Notes under the pieces: model-generated | Database searches by the model: none | What the model was told of the DNA's origin: nothing | Seen by the model: the letters and a program-made list of their open reading frames with translations, nothing else | Virus record (IMG/VR): IMGVR_UViG_3300033156_000205 | Location: 1 to 44,970 of that record | DNA: 44,970 nucleotides | From: a virus | Reading direction: 5' to 3' (one strand) | Shown here: in pieces, positions 7,145-13,705 of the stretch | Layout of the letters: every line of letters starts with the position of its first letter | How positions within the stretch are numbered: position 1 is the stretch's first letter | Translations under genes and position numbers: made by a program

Positions 7145-7408
7145 ATGCACATAGAAATATCCAAGCTAAACCCTATCTACAAAGCTTTCGACGACGAGCG
7201 AAAACGCCAAGGTTTTACAACATTCAAATCGGCAGTGCTTTCGGCAATGATGCTGTTTCTCAAATCGGCTAAAACAACTGAAGTTACTGAAACAAAATAC
7301 GAACCAAATGAACTAAAACACGAACCACCTACTCTGGAAGAGTTAGAAAAGATAAAAGATGAACCAGTAAAGAAGGGATTAGAATGGCTTTCCGAAAAAG
7401 AGTCATAG
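7145..7408 (+). CDS. Hypothetical protein, 87 aa, possible ribbon-helix-helix N terminus
   Basis: The start is ATG 7145 because a GAGGTGAACAA site precedes it; the longer frame from 7064 has no such site. The first 45 residues (HIEISKLNPIYKAFDDERKR, then TTFKSAVLSAMMLFLKS) have the strand-helix-helix rhythm of small RHH-type DNA-binding proteins. The rest is an acidic, lysine/glutamate-rich tail. It overlaps the next gene by 25 nt. The fold guess is weak. Confidence 0.65.
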   Translation: MHIEISKLNPIYKAFDDERKRQGFTTFKSAVLSAMMLFLKSAKTTEVTETKYEPNELKHEPPTLEELEKIKDEPVKKGLEWLSEKES

Positions 7409-7869
7409 CAGCATTACTAAACAACAACTACTCTGTCTATGTTTCAATAACAGACAGCTCTCTCTGCATAGCATCCCCAAATGCACTCGGCTCGGCTATA
7501 ATAATCCCCACTACAAAAGCATCCAAAGCCAGAACTATTTTAGACCTTCGGAGCAACAAAAACAGCTCTTCTCCAACTCTCCCTCACACCAACTACACTT
7601 ACGTCATAGCAGTTTCGCCTGAAAGCATCTGGCTCATACCAACAGACGACATAGCTAACAACCGAACTCTAAACATGTCCGATAAAAAAGACTGTTATCT
7701 AATCTCCCCACAAAAGCCAATATCTCCTCCGACAGTCTCATCAATAAATCTCTCTGAAAGCATCTCTAAAATAAAAGCGGCAACAGCCGAAACTCTAAAA
7801 TCCATCAGCTCTGAACAGCAACAGCAAAAAACTATACAAAACATCTTATCTAAAAACTCAAAGGATTGA
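7384..7869 (+). CDS. PD-(D/E)XK-like protein with degenerate active site, 161 aa
   Basis: Residues 1-100 resemble the layout of small phage and intron-associated PD-(D/E)XK proteins: an N-terminal helix plus strand (RVIAALLNNNYSVYVSI), a core with two strands, and a final NYTYVIAVSPESIWLIPTDD block like the YFAVYCPE...LIPID region of that group. The expected catalytic D and Q-x-K residues are not seen in the core strands (CIASPNALGSAIIIPTTKAS), so it is probably not an active nuclease. The C-terminal 60 residues are Ser/Gln-rich. The resemblance is from memory and moderate. Confidence 0.55.
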   Translation: MAFRKRVIAALLNNNYSVYVSITDSSLCIASPNALGSAIIIPTTKASKARTILDLRSNKNSSSPTLPHTNYTYVIAVSPESIWLIPTDDIANNRTLNMSDKKDCYLISPQKPISPPTVSSINLSESISKIKAATAETLKSISSEQQQQKTIQNILSKNSKD

Positions 7870-7873
7870 AACT

Positions 7874-8236
7874 ATGAAAAAACGAAAACGCAAACGCTAC
7901 AGCTCTGAAAATCTCCCGCCGCTAAAATCTAAAGTAACAATCTCACCAATCACCTACCTAACTCCAACTATCTACAAACCAAACACAAAAAACTACTTCT
8001 ACAACAAAAACATCTCCGCTACCGTCATAAGCTTACCAACTTTACCTCATCCACCGAGGCCAACTCGCTTGGAACTCAGACATCTCGTAACAGTAAAAAC
8101 TGACACAGGCGAGATTCTAAAAGTCTCGCCAGATTTTCTTGTAGAAAGGAGGAACTCTAATGACCTAAAACTAAAAATCGCAGCACGAATAAAACAACTT
8201 TTATCAACAAGAAAAAGCGAAAGGAAATTATTATGA
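7874..8236 (+). CDS. Hypothetical basic protein, 120 aa
   Basis: It begins with a very basic tail (MKKRKRKRYSS), continues with a low-complexity T/P/Y/N-rich segment and ends in a helical basic region (LKLKIAARIKQLLSTRKSER). The charge suggests nucleic-acid binding. No family recognised. It overlaps the next gene by 4 nt. Confidence 0.65.
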   Translation: MKKRKRKRYSSENLPPLKSKVTISPITYLTPTIYKPNTKNYFYNKNISATVISLPTLPHPPRPTRLELRHLVTVKTDTGEILKVSPDFLVERRNSNDLKLKIAARIKQLLSTRKSERKLL

Positions 8237-8589
8237 GAGAAGTACTTAAAAAAGTCAGACACAAAGGAAAAGTCGTGGCGGAGCTAACTCTGCCCGTCTA
8301 CGAAAACGTCAAGGAACTTGTAGACGCTGAACCGCCCGAGCGAGTCGTGGCTATGTTCAACAACGGCAATCACATAAGAATAATGAGCAATGAGCGGATG
8401 AAGTATGCCGGAACTAAAGCAGGCAAGCGAAAACGCTACAACTTGGCCTTTAACTCTCTTACCGTCGACGAGCTAATGTCTGTAGCACAGGACGCCGACA
8501 AGCTCCAGGCTCTTATCGAGAGTCCGGAAGTCCAAGCGAGAGTCGATGCTCTTCTTCAGCAAGAGTCAGGTGAAACGGAAGCAAGCTAA
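8233..8589 (+). CDS. Hypothetical protein, 118 aa
   Basis: It starts in an ATGA overlap. The product has an N-terminal beta segment (GKVVAELTLPVYENVKELVD), a central basic stretch (KAGKRKRYNLAFNS) and a helical C terminus with alternating charged residues. The middle resembles small phage proteins that act with recombination or replication genes, but I cannot name a family. Confidence 0.7.
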   Translation: MREVLKKVRHKGKVVAELTLPVYENVKELVDAEPPERVVAMFNNGNHIRIMSNERMKYAGTKAGKRKRYNLAFNSLTVDELMSVAQDADKLQALIESPEVQARVDALLQQESGETEAS

Positions 8590-8598
8590 TTGGAGATA

Positions 8599-8640
8599 AC
8601 TTGGAGGGCAGCTTTAAGCAACCACAAATGCCCTCCAAGT
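8599..8640. other. 12-bp perfect hairpin ahead of the 8650 gene
   Basis: ACTTGGAGGGCA (8599-8610) pairs perfectly with TGCCCTCCAAGT (8629-8640) around an 18-nt loop. The 5' arm carries a GGAGG sequence, so the stem would hide a Shine-Dalgarno-like site. It begins 10 nt after a stop codon and ends 10 nt before ATG 8650. There is no U-tract. Confidence 0.75.
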
Positions 8641-8649
8641 AACCTTAAA

Positions 8650-8835
8650 ATGTATGCAACTTTAACAACTGAAGAGAAGCTATCACTAATCTCCAGTCTC
8701 CAACTTGCTCGAAAAACTCTTGCAAAAACAGCTAGAGCTACAAAAGTCAGGCGACTGACTAAACCAAGAAAGGCTTCTGAATTAGAAAAGCTTCTATCGA
8801 GAGTCAGCGAAAGGATTAAAGAGCTACAAAAATGA
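8650..8835 (+). CDS. Hypothetical small helical protein, 61 aa
   Basis: I start it at ATG 8650 (MYATLTTEEKLSL), after the hairpin; an in-frame TTG at 8590 would add 20 residues but would translate through the hairpin. The product is a single basic helical domain (RKTLAKTARATKVRRLTKPR) with a leucine-rich end. The 12-bp hairpin just upstream could control its translation. No family recognised. Confidence 0.55.
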   Translation: MYATLTTEEKLSLISSLQLARKTLAKTARATKVRRLTKPRKASELEKLLSRVSERIKELQK

Positions 8836-8847
8836 AGGAGCATTATC

Positions 8848-9306
8848 ATGTTAGATGACGAAACCGTTCTAAAAAACTGTTACTATTGGGCGAAGCGACT
8901 AGTCTGTAAAGGAATAGACTTCGATGCACTGGTATCTGTCGGCTATATCGTCGGCAAGCCGCTCCGAGATAAAAAGCTTCTAAAAGACTGGCTGCACTAC
9001 TCAATGCTCAAGTTCATCATCACTGAACTTAACAACCGAAGAATGTGCGTTAATTTAGGCGACAACTACGCAGAGAGCATCCGGACAGCATCTGACTCTT
9101 CCAACTACCTAGACCTCTACGAAAGCATCAAGCGAGCCAATCTGTCGAAGCGTGAGCTAGCTGTCCTCCGTGAAACGTTCTTCAAGTTCAAGAACCAGAC
9201 TGAAATTGCAGCTCTACTAAACATAAAACAGCAAACGGTCTCGGTCTATCTTCGGAGAGCTTTAGAAAAAGTTAGGAACGCTTATCTGAAAGGAATTTCA
9301 AAATGA
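8848..9306 (+). CDS. Phage sigma-like factor, 152 aa
   Basis: It probably directs RNA polymerase, or blocks a host sigma. Residues 100-145 are a clear sigma70 region-4-like helix-turn-helix: LSKRELAVLRETF, NQTEIAALLNIKQQTVSVYL, RRALEKVRNAY. Residues 20-65 (FDALVSVGYIVGKPL, then LHYSMLKFIITELNNRR) have the rhythm of a sigma region 2. It is short for a sigma factor and has no region 3. It sits at the start of the recombination/replication genes and precedes the nuclease by 4-nt overlap. It could be the switch to the late block. A plain HTH regulator is the alternative. Confidence 0.75.
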   Translation: MLDDETVLKNCYYWAKRLVCKGIDFDALVSVGYIVGKPLRDKKLLKDWLHYSMLKFIITELNNRRMCVNLGDNYAESIRTASDSSNYLDLYESIKRANLSKRELAVLRETFFKFKNQTEIAALLNIKQQTVSVYLRRALEKVRNAYLKGISK

Positions 9307-10229
9307 TAAAAGTACCGGAAAGTTTTGACATCGACTACATAGACCCCTCAGCAATCTCAACATTCAACCGATGTCCAGCTAAATATCTATTCTCCCGCTT
9401 AATGGGTCTCCGAAAGCCAGACAAGAAGCCTATAATTCTCGACTACGGAACTGACATTCACAAAGCTCTTCCATACTGCTACGACCCTGCAACTGTAGAT
9501 AAAGCGGTTGAGATATTTACCGAGTCTTGGAACAAAAGAGAGTACGAATACGACGAGAAGCGCAATGTCGAGCGGGCTGAAGTTTCGCTTTATAACTTCG
9601 CCAGCTCCCACCCATCTGACATGTGTCCGTACGAGATAATACAGCTTGACATCACTGCACCGACGCAAGATAAAATCTCCAAGAATGAAGTTCCTTTTCT
9701 TATCGACATCGGAGGCAAACTATCACTCGCTGGGCGGATTGATGCGGCGGTGAGATGGAAATCAGACGGGAGTTTGTTTGCTCTTGACTTCAAGACCGCA
9801 TCGGAAATATCCCCCCGCTACTTCAACTGCTTTGAGAACAGCCCGCAAGCAATAGCATACACCCTTGCTCTTTCTCAAATAGCTGGAGAACGGGCTTCAG
9901 GCTTGATAATTGAAGCGATTAGAGTTAGCAAGAGGAACGCCGAGTCTCAAATGCATCTGATATTCGTCAAAGACCATCAGATTAGCTCGTTCATTCGGTT
10001 TGCTAATGCAACTGCATCTAAAATACTTGAGTGCAACGAGAAGAAAGAGTGGCCTCGGCACTGCTCCAACTGTACGCCCTACAGCTCGTTTGGAATTCCT
10101 GGCTACACCTGTGAATATCTAACAATCTGCGACTCGCCGAGTCCGAATGATATGTTCAGGTTCTATAAAAAAGGTAAGCCATTTCACCCGTTCATAATCA
10201 ACAAAGGAACTGAAGATGACAATACCTAA
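9303..10229 (+). CDS. RecB/Cas4-like PD-(D/E)XK nuclease, 308 aa
   Basis: Likely a ssDNA or dsDNA exonuclease in recombination. The N terminus has the family entry motif (YIDPSAISTFNRCPAKYLFS), the nuclease core has LFALDFKTASE with the D-x-K pattern, followed by QAIAYTLAL, equivalent to the QLxxY motif. Cysteines near residue 29 and in the C-terminal block (CSNC, then YTCEYLTIC) suggest an iron-sulfur or zinc cluster like Cas4/AddB. It overlaps both neighbours by 4 and 14 nt and sits next to a Sak4-like ATPase and a DUF669 protein, a common phage recombination set. Confidence 0.85.
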   Translation: MIKVPESFDIDYIDPSAISTFNRCPAKYLFSRLMGLRKPDKKPIILDYGTDIHKALPYCYDPATVDKAVEIFTESWNKREYEYDEKRNVERAEVSLYNFASSHPSDMCPYEIIQLDITAPTQDKISKNEVPFLIDIGGKLSLAGRIDAAVRWKSDGSLFALDFKTASEISPRYFNCFENSPQAIAYTLALSQIAGERASGLIIEAIRVSKRNAESQMHLIFVKDHQISSFIRFANATASKILECNEKKEWPRHCSNCTPYSSFGIPGYTCEYLTICDSPSPNDMFRFYKKGKPFHPFIINKGTEDDNT

Positions 10230-10431
10230 AAACTGTATGTTCTGCTTCTTCTACCACTCAACTGAGCACCGGTGTCTAAAGCATAACATACCAGTCGGGA
10301 ACATCAACAGCTGCAGCAACTGGCGACCAGGAATAAACTGGCTTCGCTCTTACGAGCTACCGGACTTTGAAGATTATAGCCAGTACAAAATAGAAAGGAT
10401 TGAGCAAGATGGCCAAATATGTTATAGTTAG
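10216..10431 (+). CDS. Small cysteine-rich protein, 71 aa
   Basis: Four or more cysteines in the first 35 residues (CMFC, CLKHNIPVG, SCSNW) look like a small zinc site. It overlaps the nuclease by 14 nt and the next gene by 23 nt. The spacing suggests translational coupling. The remaining residues are acidic. A zinc-binding accessory to the nuclease or recombination module is plausible; no family is recognised. Confidence 0.7.
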   Translation: MTIPKNCMFCFFYHSTEHRCLKHNIPVGNINSCSNWRPGINWLRSYELPDFEDYSQYKIERIEQDGQICYS

Positions 10432-10609
10432 AAGATACGTGCCGAGCGCTGATACTTATGTCTTTTGGGCCTGCAGAGAACTCTTCTTCGGCTTAATTAC
10501 TCATTGGTTATTCTGTAGAGCAACAAAGGAACAGTGCGAATTGAGTCTAAAGAAGTACATTGAAACGGACAAAAAAACGAAAGTAGTTAAAAGGATAGAT
10601 ACATTATGA
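10409..10609 (+). CDS. Hypothetical protein, 66 aa
   Basis: Start ATG 10409 (MAKYVIVRRY) after AAAGGATTGAGCAAG; a TTG nine bases earlier is also in frame. The middle is aromatic and hydrophobic (VFWACRELFFGLITHWLFC), but residues on both sides are charged, so it may be soluble. It overlaps the ATPase gene by 4 nt. No family recognised. Confidence 0.65.
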   Translation: MAKYVIVRRYVPSADTYVFWACRELFFGLITHWLFCRATKEQCELSLKKYIETDKKTKVVKRIDTL

Positions 10610-11349
10610 AAGCGAAAGATTTGCTAAAACTTGCCAACTTTCCATCTATTCTCATATATGGAGTAGCTGGCACAGGTAAAACTGCTTTAGTCAGCCAGGC
10701 AAAAGACAGTTATATGCTTGACTTCGATGACGGAATGAGAACGGCGGCGCTTCTAAACGATGACTTTACGAGTCTCCGGCAAGCGTGCGAGTTTGACACT
10801 TATGTAGACCAAGACCCGTCTCATCCAACCGCTTATCTAAAAGCCGAGCGTAAAATCTTTGAGCTGTCTAAGCAATCTGCAGCAAAGCAACTAAAATACA
10901 GGTGCATCATCATTGACAGCTTAAGTGGATTGGTCAAGTCTATGCGGCTTCAAGTGATGACTCAAGCCGGCGACTCGTTTAAGCAACCACAAATCCAGCA
11001 TTGGGGCATTATGGTGAATGAGACGGAGAAACTTCTAACAATACTCCGCTCACTGAACTGCCTCTTGATTGTAACAGCTCACGAGACAACTCTTGAAGTC
11101 GATAGAGAGAACTTAATCCGTCCTCTCTCAGTAACTCAGAAGCACAGCATAAACAACCTGATGTGGCTGTTTGACGAAGTTTGGCATACTTCAATCCGCC
11201 CCGCTGGGCAGAACAAGCATAAATACATCGTTAGCTCAAACGCTACCGGTTGCATTGCAGCCAGAACTCGAGCGGGCAATACTTGGAGTTTGGATGTTAC
11301 AAACGTCGGACTAAAAGCGGTTTTAGAAAAAATTAAGTATGAAATGTAA
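10606..11349 (+). CDS. sak4: Sak4-like RecA-fold ATPase, 247 aa
   Basis: A single-domain RecA-like ATPase. The Walker A is GVAGTGKT at residues 19-26 and the Walker B is CIIIDSLS near 100-107; an LLIVTAHE segment follows, as in AAA_24/Sak4 phage proteins that anneal or load on ssDNA. The gene order nuclease, Sak4, DUF669 is typical for phage recombination and replication modules, and the partner ssDNA-binding protein follows directly. It overlaps the preceding gene by 4 nt. I am sure of the fold and less sure of the exact substrate. Confidence 0.85.
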   Translation: MKAKDLLKLANFPSILIYGVAGTGKTALVSQAKDSYMLDFDDGMRTAALLNDDFTSLRQACEFDTYVDQDPSHPTAYLKAERKIFELSKQSAAKQLKYRCIIIDSLSGLVKSMRLQVMTQAGDSFKQPQIQHWGIMVNETEKLLTILRSLNCLLIVTAHETTLEVDRENLIRPLSVTQKHSINNLMWLFDEVWHTSIRPAGQNKHKYIVSSNATGCIAARTRAGNTWSLDVTNVGLKAVLEKIKYEM

Positions 11350-11370
11350 AACAGAAAAAGGAGAAAAATT

Positions 11371-11799
11371 ATGAGTATTGTGAACATTGACGTAAATGAC
11401 CCAGACCTGCTGAAAGTTCGTAAGTTTGAGCCGGTTCCGGCAGGCAAGTATGTGTGTGAAGTAGAGAACGACCTGACTATTGAGCCTTCAAAGTCATCCA
11501 GCAGTGAAGTGGTTGCCATTGTCCTGCGGATTCTAGACGACGGCGAGTATAAGGGCCGGAAGATTTTCGACAACTTAGTTATAGGAAGTACTCCGGAAGC
11601 AAAAAAGAAGAGTGACTGGAAAATCGCTCAATTTGCACTAGCTTGCGGAGTGTGCACCAAAGAAACCTTGGACAAAATAGACCTGTCTCTGTTCAAAGGC
11701 ACAACTTGCGAAGTCGATGTTGGAGTTAAGTCGTCGACCTATCAAGGCATAACTACAATGAAAAACTTTGTAAAGCAGTATCTATTCGAGGCTGCTTAA
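11371..11799 (+). CDS. DUF669-type ssDNA-binding protein, 142 aa
   Basis: The layout fits DUF669: FEPVPAGKYVCEVEN at the start, an EVVAIVLRILDDGEYKGRKI strand-turn-strand, then FDNLVIGST, KKSDWKIAQFALACG, and an acidic DLSLFKGTTCEVDVG block before FVKQYLF. These proteins act as phage ssDNA-binding proteins next to Sak4. The gene has a GGAG site 7 nt before ATG and ends at 11799, just before dyad copy 3. Confidence 0.8.
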   Translation: MSIVNIDVNDPDLLKVRKFEPVPAGKYVCEVENDLTIEPSKSSSSEVVAIVLRILDDGEYKGRKIFDNLVIGSTPEAKKKSDWKIAQFALACGVCTKETLDKIDLSLFKGTTCEVDVGVKSSTYQGITTMKNFVKQYLFEAA

Positions 11800-11807
11800 A
11801 ACCGCCC

Positions 11808-11830
11808 ACATATCCAAACGGGGGATATGT
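11808..11830. repeat. Dyad copy 3: ACATATCC-N7-GGATATGT
   Basis: Identical arms, extended to 9 bp by flanking C/G; spacer AAACGGG. It sits between the DUF669 gene and a strongly structured element. Confidence 0.9.
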
Positions 11831-11834
11831 GAAA

Positions 11835-11932
11835 GGCACGGAGCTGGAGTGGCTATAAGCAGGCTACGAGCTAACGGGGCCTCGACCTGCACTCGGCACA
11901 AACTCCAGCCCGTGCCGAGGAGTAGGCCCCGT
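11835..11932 (+). ncRNA. Structured element with competing pairings (pseudoknot-capable)
   Basis: Three long complementary sets overlap. GGCACGG-A-GCTGGAGT (11835-11850) is complementary to ACTCCAGCCCGTGCC (11902-11916), a 15-bp helix with one bulge. ACGGGGCC (11874-11881) pairs with GGCCCCGT (11925-11932). CTCGGCAC (11892-11899) pairs with GTGCCGAG (11912-11919), using part of the first helix. So either a nested hairpin forms, whose loop pairs upstream, or an H-type pseudoknot. A terminator follows. It is not a tRNA. The element could be a small RNA or a replication origin. Strand is assumed from the surrounding genes. Confidence 0.6.
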
Positions 11933-11960
11933 TCGTAAGCGTATTCTCTCCTCCTCCTCA

Positions 11961-12008
11961 GGCAGGCCAGTAAGTAAAACGGGCGCTGACGGCTGGCCTG
12001 CCATTTTT
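11961..12008 (+). terminator. Terminator after the structured element
   Basis: GGCAGGCCAG (11961-11970) and CTGGCCTGCC (11993-12002) form a perfect 10-bp stem with a 22-nt loop, followed by ATTTTTAT. It would end the recombination operon, or the structured RNA, before the accessory genes. Confidence 0.75.
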
Positions 12009-12027
12009 ATAAAAGGCAGTAAATGAT

Positions 12028-12249
12028 ATGAGCGAACGAAAATATGAATACTCTTTTTGTCTTTGGCTAGATGAAAAATGGAATTTTCCCAAAGAAGTGT
12101 TTGAGGTTTTTGAATGTCTTAAGAGTCGAATAGCTTTTGTTTGGACACCTGAACATTTTGAGAGAGTGCGAAGTGAATTATCGCACTATGGATTAGTAAT
12201 GCACGAAATATCGAGGCATATTTTTACAAAAGAGGAAATTGTTTTGTAA
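12028..12249 (+). CDS. Hypothetical protein, 73 aa
   Basis: A small acidic frame (MSERKYEYSFCLWLDEKWNF...). No family recognised. Its last codons (EEIVL plus stop) are inside a 19-bp repeat that recurs exactly 300 bp downstream without the rest of the gene. That suggests the adjacent Lar-like cassette was inserted at its 3' end. It follows the terminator at 11961-12008 and lacks a strong ribosome site. Confidence 0.6.
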   Translation: MSERKYEYSFCLWLDEKWNFPKEVFEVFECLKSRIAFVWTPEHFERVRSELSHYGLVMHEISRHIFTKEEIVL

Positions 12250-12549
12250 TGTTCAATTTTTTCCAAGAAGAATACGAAAATAAAATGAGGAGGTTAGGTT
12301 TATGAATGCTAAATACAAATTACTGCCTTGCCCTTTTTGCGGTAGTAAAGAAATAGATATTGCATCTCTAAAAAACAGAGAAAATTGTACAGCATTTGCA
12401 ATATGCAAACACTGTGCAGCGCAAGGACCAATAGTATTTGCAAGCAGAAGAACGCCTGGTAAAGCCATAGACACCTGGAATGAGAGATATATTAAGTCTC
12501 CAGGTTTTTGTGCGGAAAACAAATAAAAGAAGAGGAAATTGTTTTGTAA
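12231..12549. repeat. 300-bp cassette bounded by a 19-bp direct repeat
   Basis: AGAGGAAATTGTTTTGTAA occurs at 12231-12249 and again at 12531-12549, offset exactly 300 bp. The first copy ends the 73-residue gene; the second codes for nothing obvious. The Lar-like gene lies between. This is what a repeat-mediated insertion of a small accessory gene would leave. Confidence 0.85.
12302..12526 (+). CDS. Lar-like restriction alleviation zinc protein, 74 aa
   Basis: The sequence KLLPCPFCGSKEI, then AICKHCAAQGP, and AIDTWNERY are the hallmarks of the Lar family. It holds a zinc ribbon with CxxC pairs at about residues 10-13 and 36-39. Lar-type proteins help prophages resist host type I restriction; whether this one does is inferred. 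GGAGG (AGGAGGTTAGGTTT) precedes ATG. It is the cargo of a repeat-flanked 300-bp cassette, consistent with horizontal gain. Confidence 0.85.
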   Translation: MNAKYKLLPCPFCGSKEIDIASLKNRENCTAFAICKHCAAQGPIVFASRRTPGKAIDTWNERYIKSPGFCAENK

Positions 12550-12561
12550 GGGAAGCTAAAA

Positions 12562-12990
12562 ATGAAAAAGAGCAGATGGATTTGGATGCCGCATCCAGCT
12601 CACTACATTCTTGCTAACAAATGCCAGTTTACTTTAGCTACTTATGTAGGCAAGTACATAGTATCTACTGTTGGTGAACTGTGGCCAGACCGAGATTCTC
12701 GCAGGATAAATGCGAAGATTTCTGACCCTGAATGGTGGGCAAAGAATAAGAGCTTGCTTGGAGACAATTTCGATAGAGCATATTTTGAGCGTTTTGGGTT
12801 TGAAACTATTGGATACAATATAAAATATGAAACGATGGTCTTTAGAGCGAGAAGAATGCCTAAAGACCGATGCTCTGCTTGTCCCTATGAGCCTATAATT
12901 CACAAACAGCTTGATTTTTTAGGTTATAATGACCCTCTATCTGCATACAAAGGGCATTTGGAATTATGTAATAAATGGAGTAAGCAATAA
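12562..12990 (+). CDS. Conserved phage protein, 142 aa
   Basis: The phrase WIWMPHPAHYILANKCQF, then LATYVGKYIVSTVGELWPD, and a later KYETMVFRA belong to a small family I recall from many Gram-negative phages and prophages; its function is unknown. Four cysteines in the C-terminal half (CSACPYEP and a later LELCNKW) suggest a metal site. GGGAAGCTAAAA precedes the start. The upstream context is the second copy of the 19-bp repeat. Confidence 0.75.
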   Translation: MKKSRWIWMPHPAHYILANKCQFTLATYVGKYIVSTVGELWPDRDSRRINAKISDPEWWAKNKSLLGDNFDRAYFERFGFETIGYNIKYETMVFRARRMPKDRCSACPYEPIIHKQLDFLGYNDPLSAYKGHLELCNKWSKQ

Positions 12991-13010
12991 ATGTTAAAAG
13001 GAAGCTGAAA

Positions 13011-13691
13011 ATGATAACAATAAGTGACATAAAAGTCAAAAACCTGGATGAGCTTTTAAGAACGTGGAAAAAAGGAAAAAATAACGAATATGTCTGGACT
13101 GCACAGGACGGGCATGTAGTTATTTCTATTGGCAGATATGTTAAGATTGGTGATAACGTTAGATTTGGCAACAATGTAACTATCGGCGACAATGTTGCTA
13201 TTGGTAATGGTGTTAGTATCGGCAGCAATGCTATCATCTGTTGCAATGCTGATGTCGATGACAATGTCAATATCGACAACCATACAACAATCGGAGACTT
13301 TGTTATAATAGATAGCGAAACTTTTATAGGTCGTGATGTTAAAATCAAATATGGCGTTGAGATAGGTATGAATGTTTATATTGACGATAGTAGCTACATA
13401 AGGGAAGGTGTTAGTATAAGAAACGCCACAAGCATTGGTAGCAATGTTGATATAGGCAAATTAACAACTATCGGTTCTAATGTAAAACTCGGCAACCGCA
13501 CTAAGATTAGTTCTTGTGTTGTCATTGAGCACGATGTTGCTCTGGGAAAGTGTGTTACTGTTGACGATTATGTTGCTATTGGGCAGGGAACTGTTATCGG
13601 AGATAGAGCCAATATAGGTAGTGTTATGCGTATAAGTAAAAACGCTCGTATTGGTAACGATACTACTATCCGCCGTGCCTTATATGTTTGA
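13011..13691 (+). CDS. Left-handed beta-helix (hexapeptide repeat) protein, 226 aa
   Basis: From about residue 40 to the end the sequence is made of roughly 30 hexapeptide-like turns of the [LIV]-G-x4 type (for example VTIGDN VAIGNG VSIGSN), the pattern of bacterial transferase hexapeptide proteins. Only a short N-terminal helical segment precedes it, and no separate catalytic domain is visible. Transferases with this fold usually need a catalytic His and a loop, which I cannot place. It could be an inactive adaptor, a surface-modifying enzyme or an ice- or sugar-binding scaffold. An AAAAGGAAGC site precedes the start. Confidence 0.8.
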   Translation: MITISDIKVKNLDELLRTWKKGKNNEYVWTAQDGHVVISIGRYVKIGDNVRFGNNVTIGDNVAIGNGVSIGSNAIICCNADVDDNVNIDNHTTIGDFVIIDSETFIGRDVKIKYGVEIGMNVYIDDSSYIREGVSIRNATSIGSNVDIGKLTTIGSNVKLGNRTKISSCVVIEHDVALGKCVTVDDYVAIGQGTVIGDRANIGSVMRISKNARIGNDTTIRRALYV

Positions 13692-13705
13692 TTAGGGAAA
13701 ATAAA

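Noticed and set aside
11835-11916. Possible tRNA (7-bp GGCACGG/CCGTGCC ends)
   Set aside because: No anticodon arm or T-arm can be drawn; the 3' half pairs upstream in the wrong order for a cloverleaf.
11835-11932. HDV-like ribozyme (pseudoknot topology)
   Set aside because: Helix order and lengths do not fit P1-P2-P3-P1.1-P4, and no catalytic C motif can be placed.
12893-13348. Minus-strand frame antisense to the beta-helix gene
   Set aside because: The repeat structure of the plus-strand gene creates long open antisense frames; no ribosome site or family.
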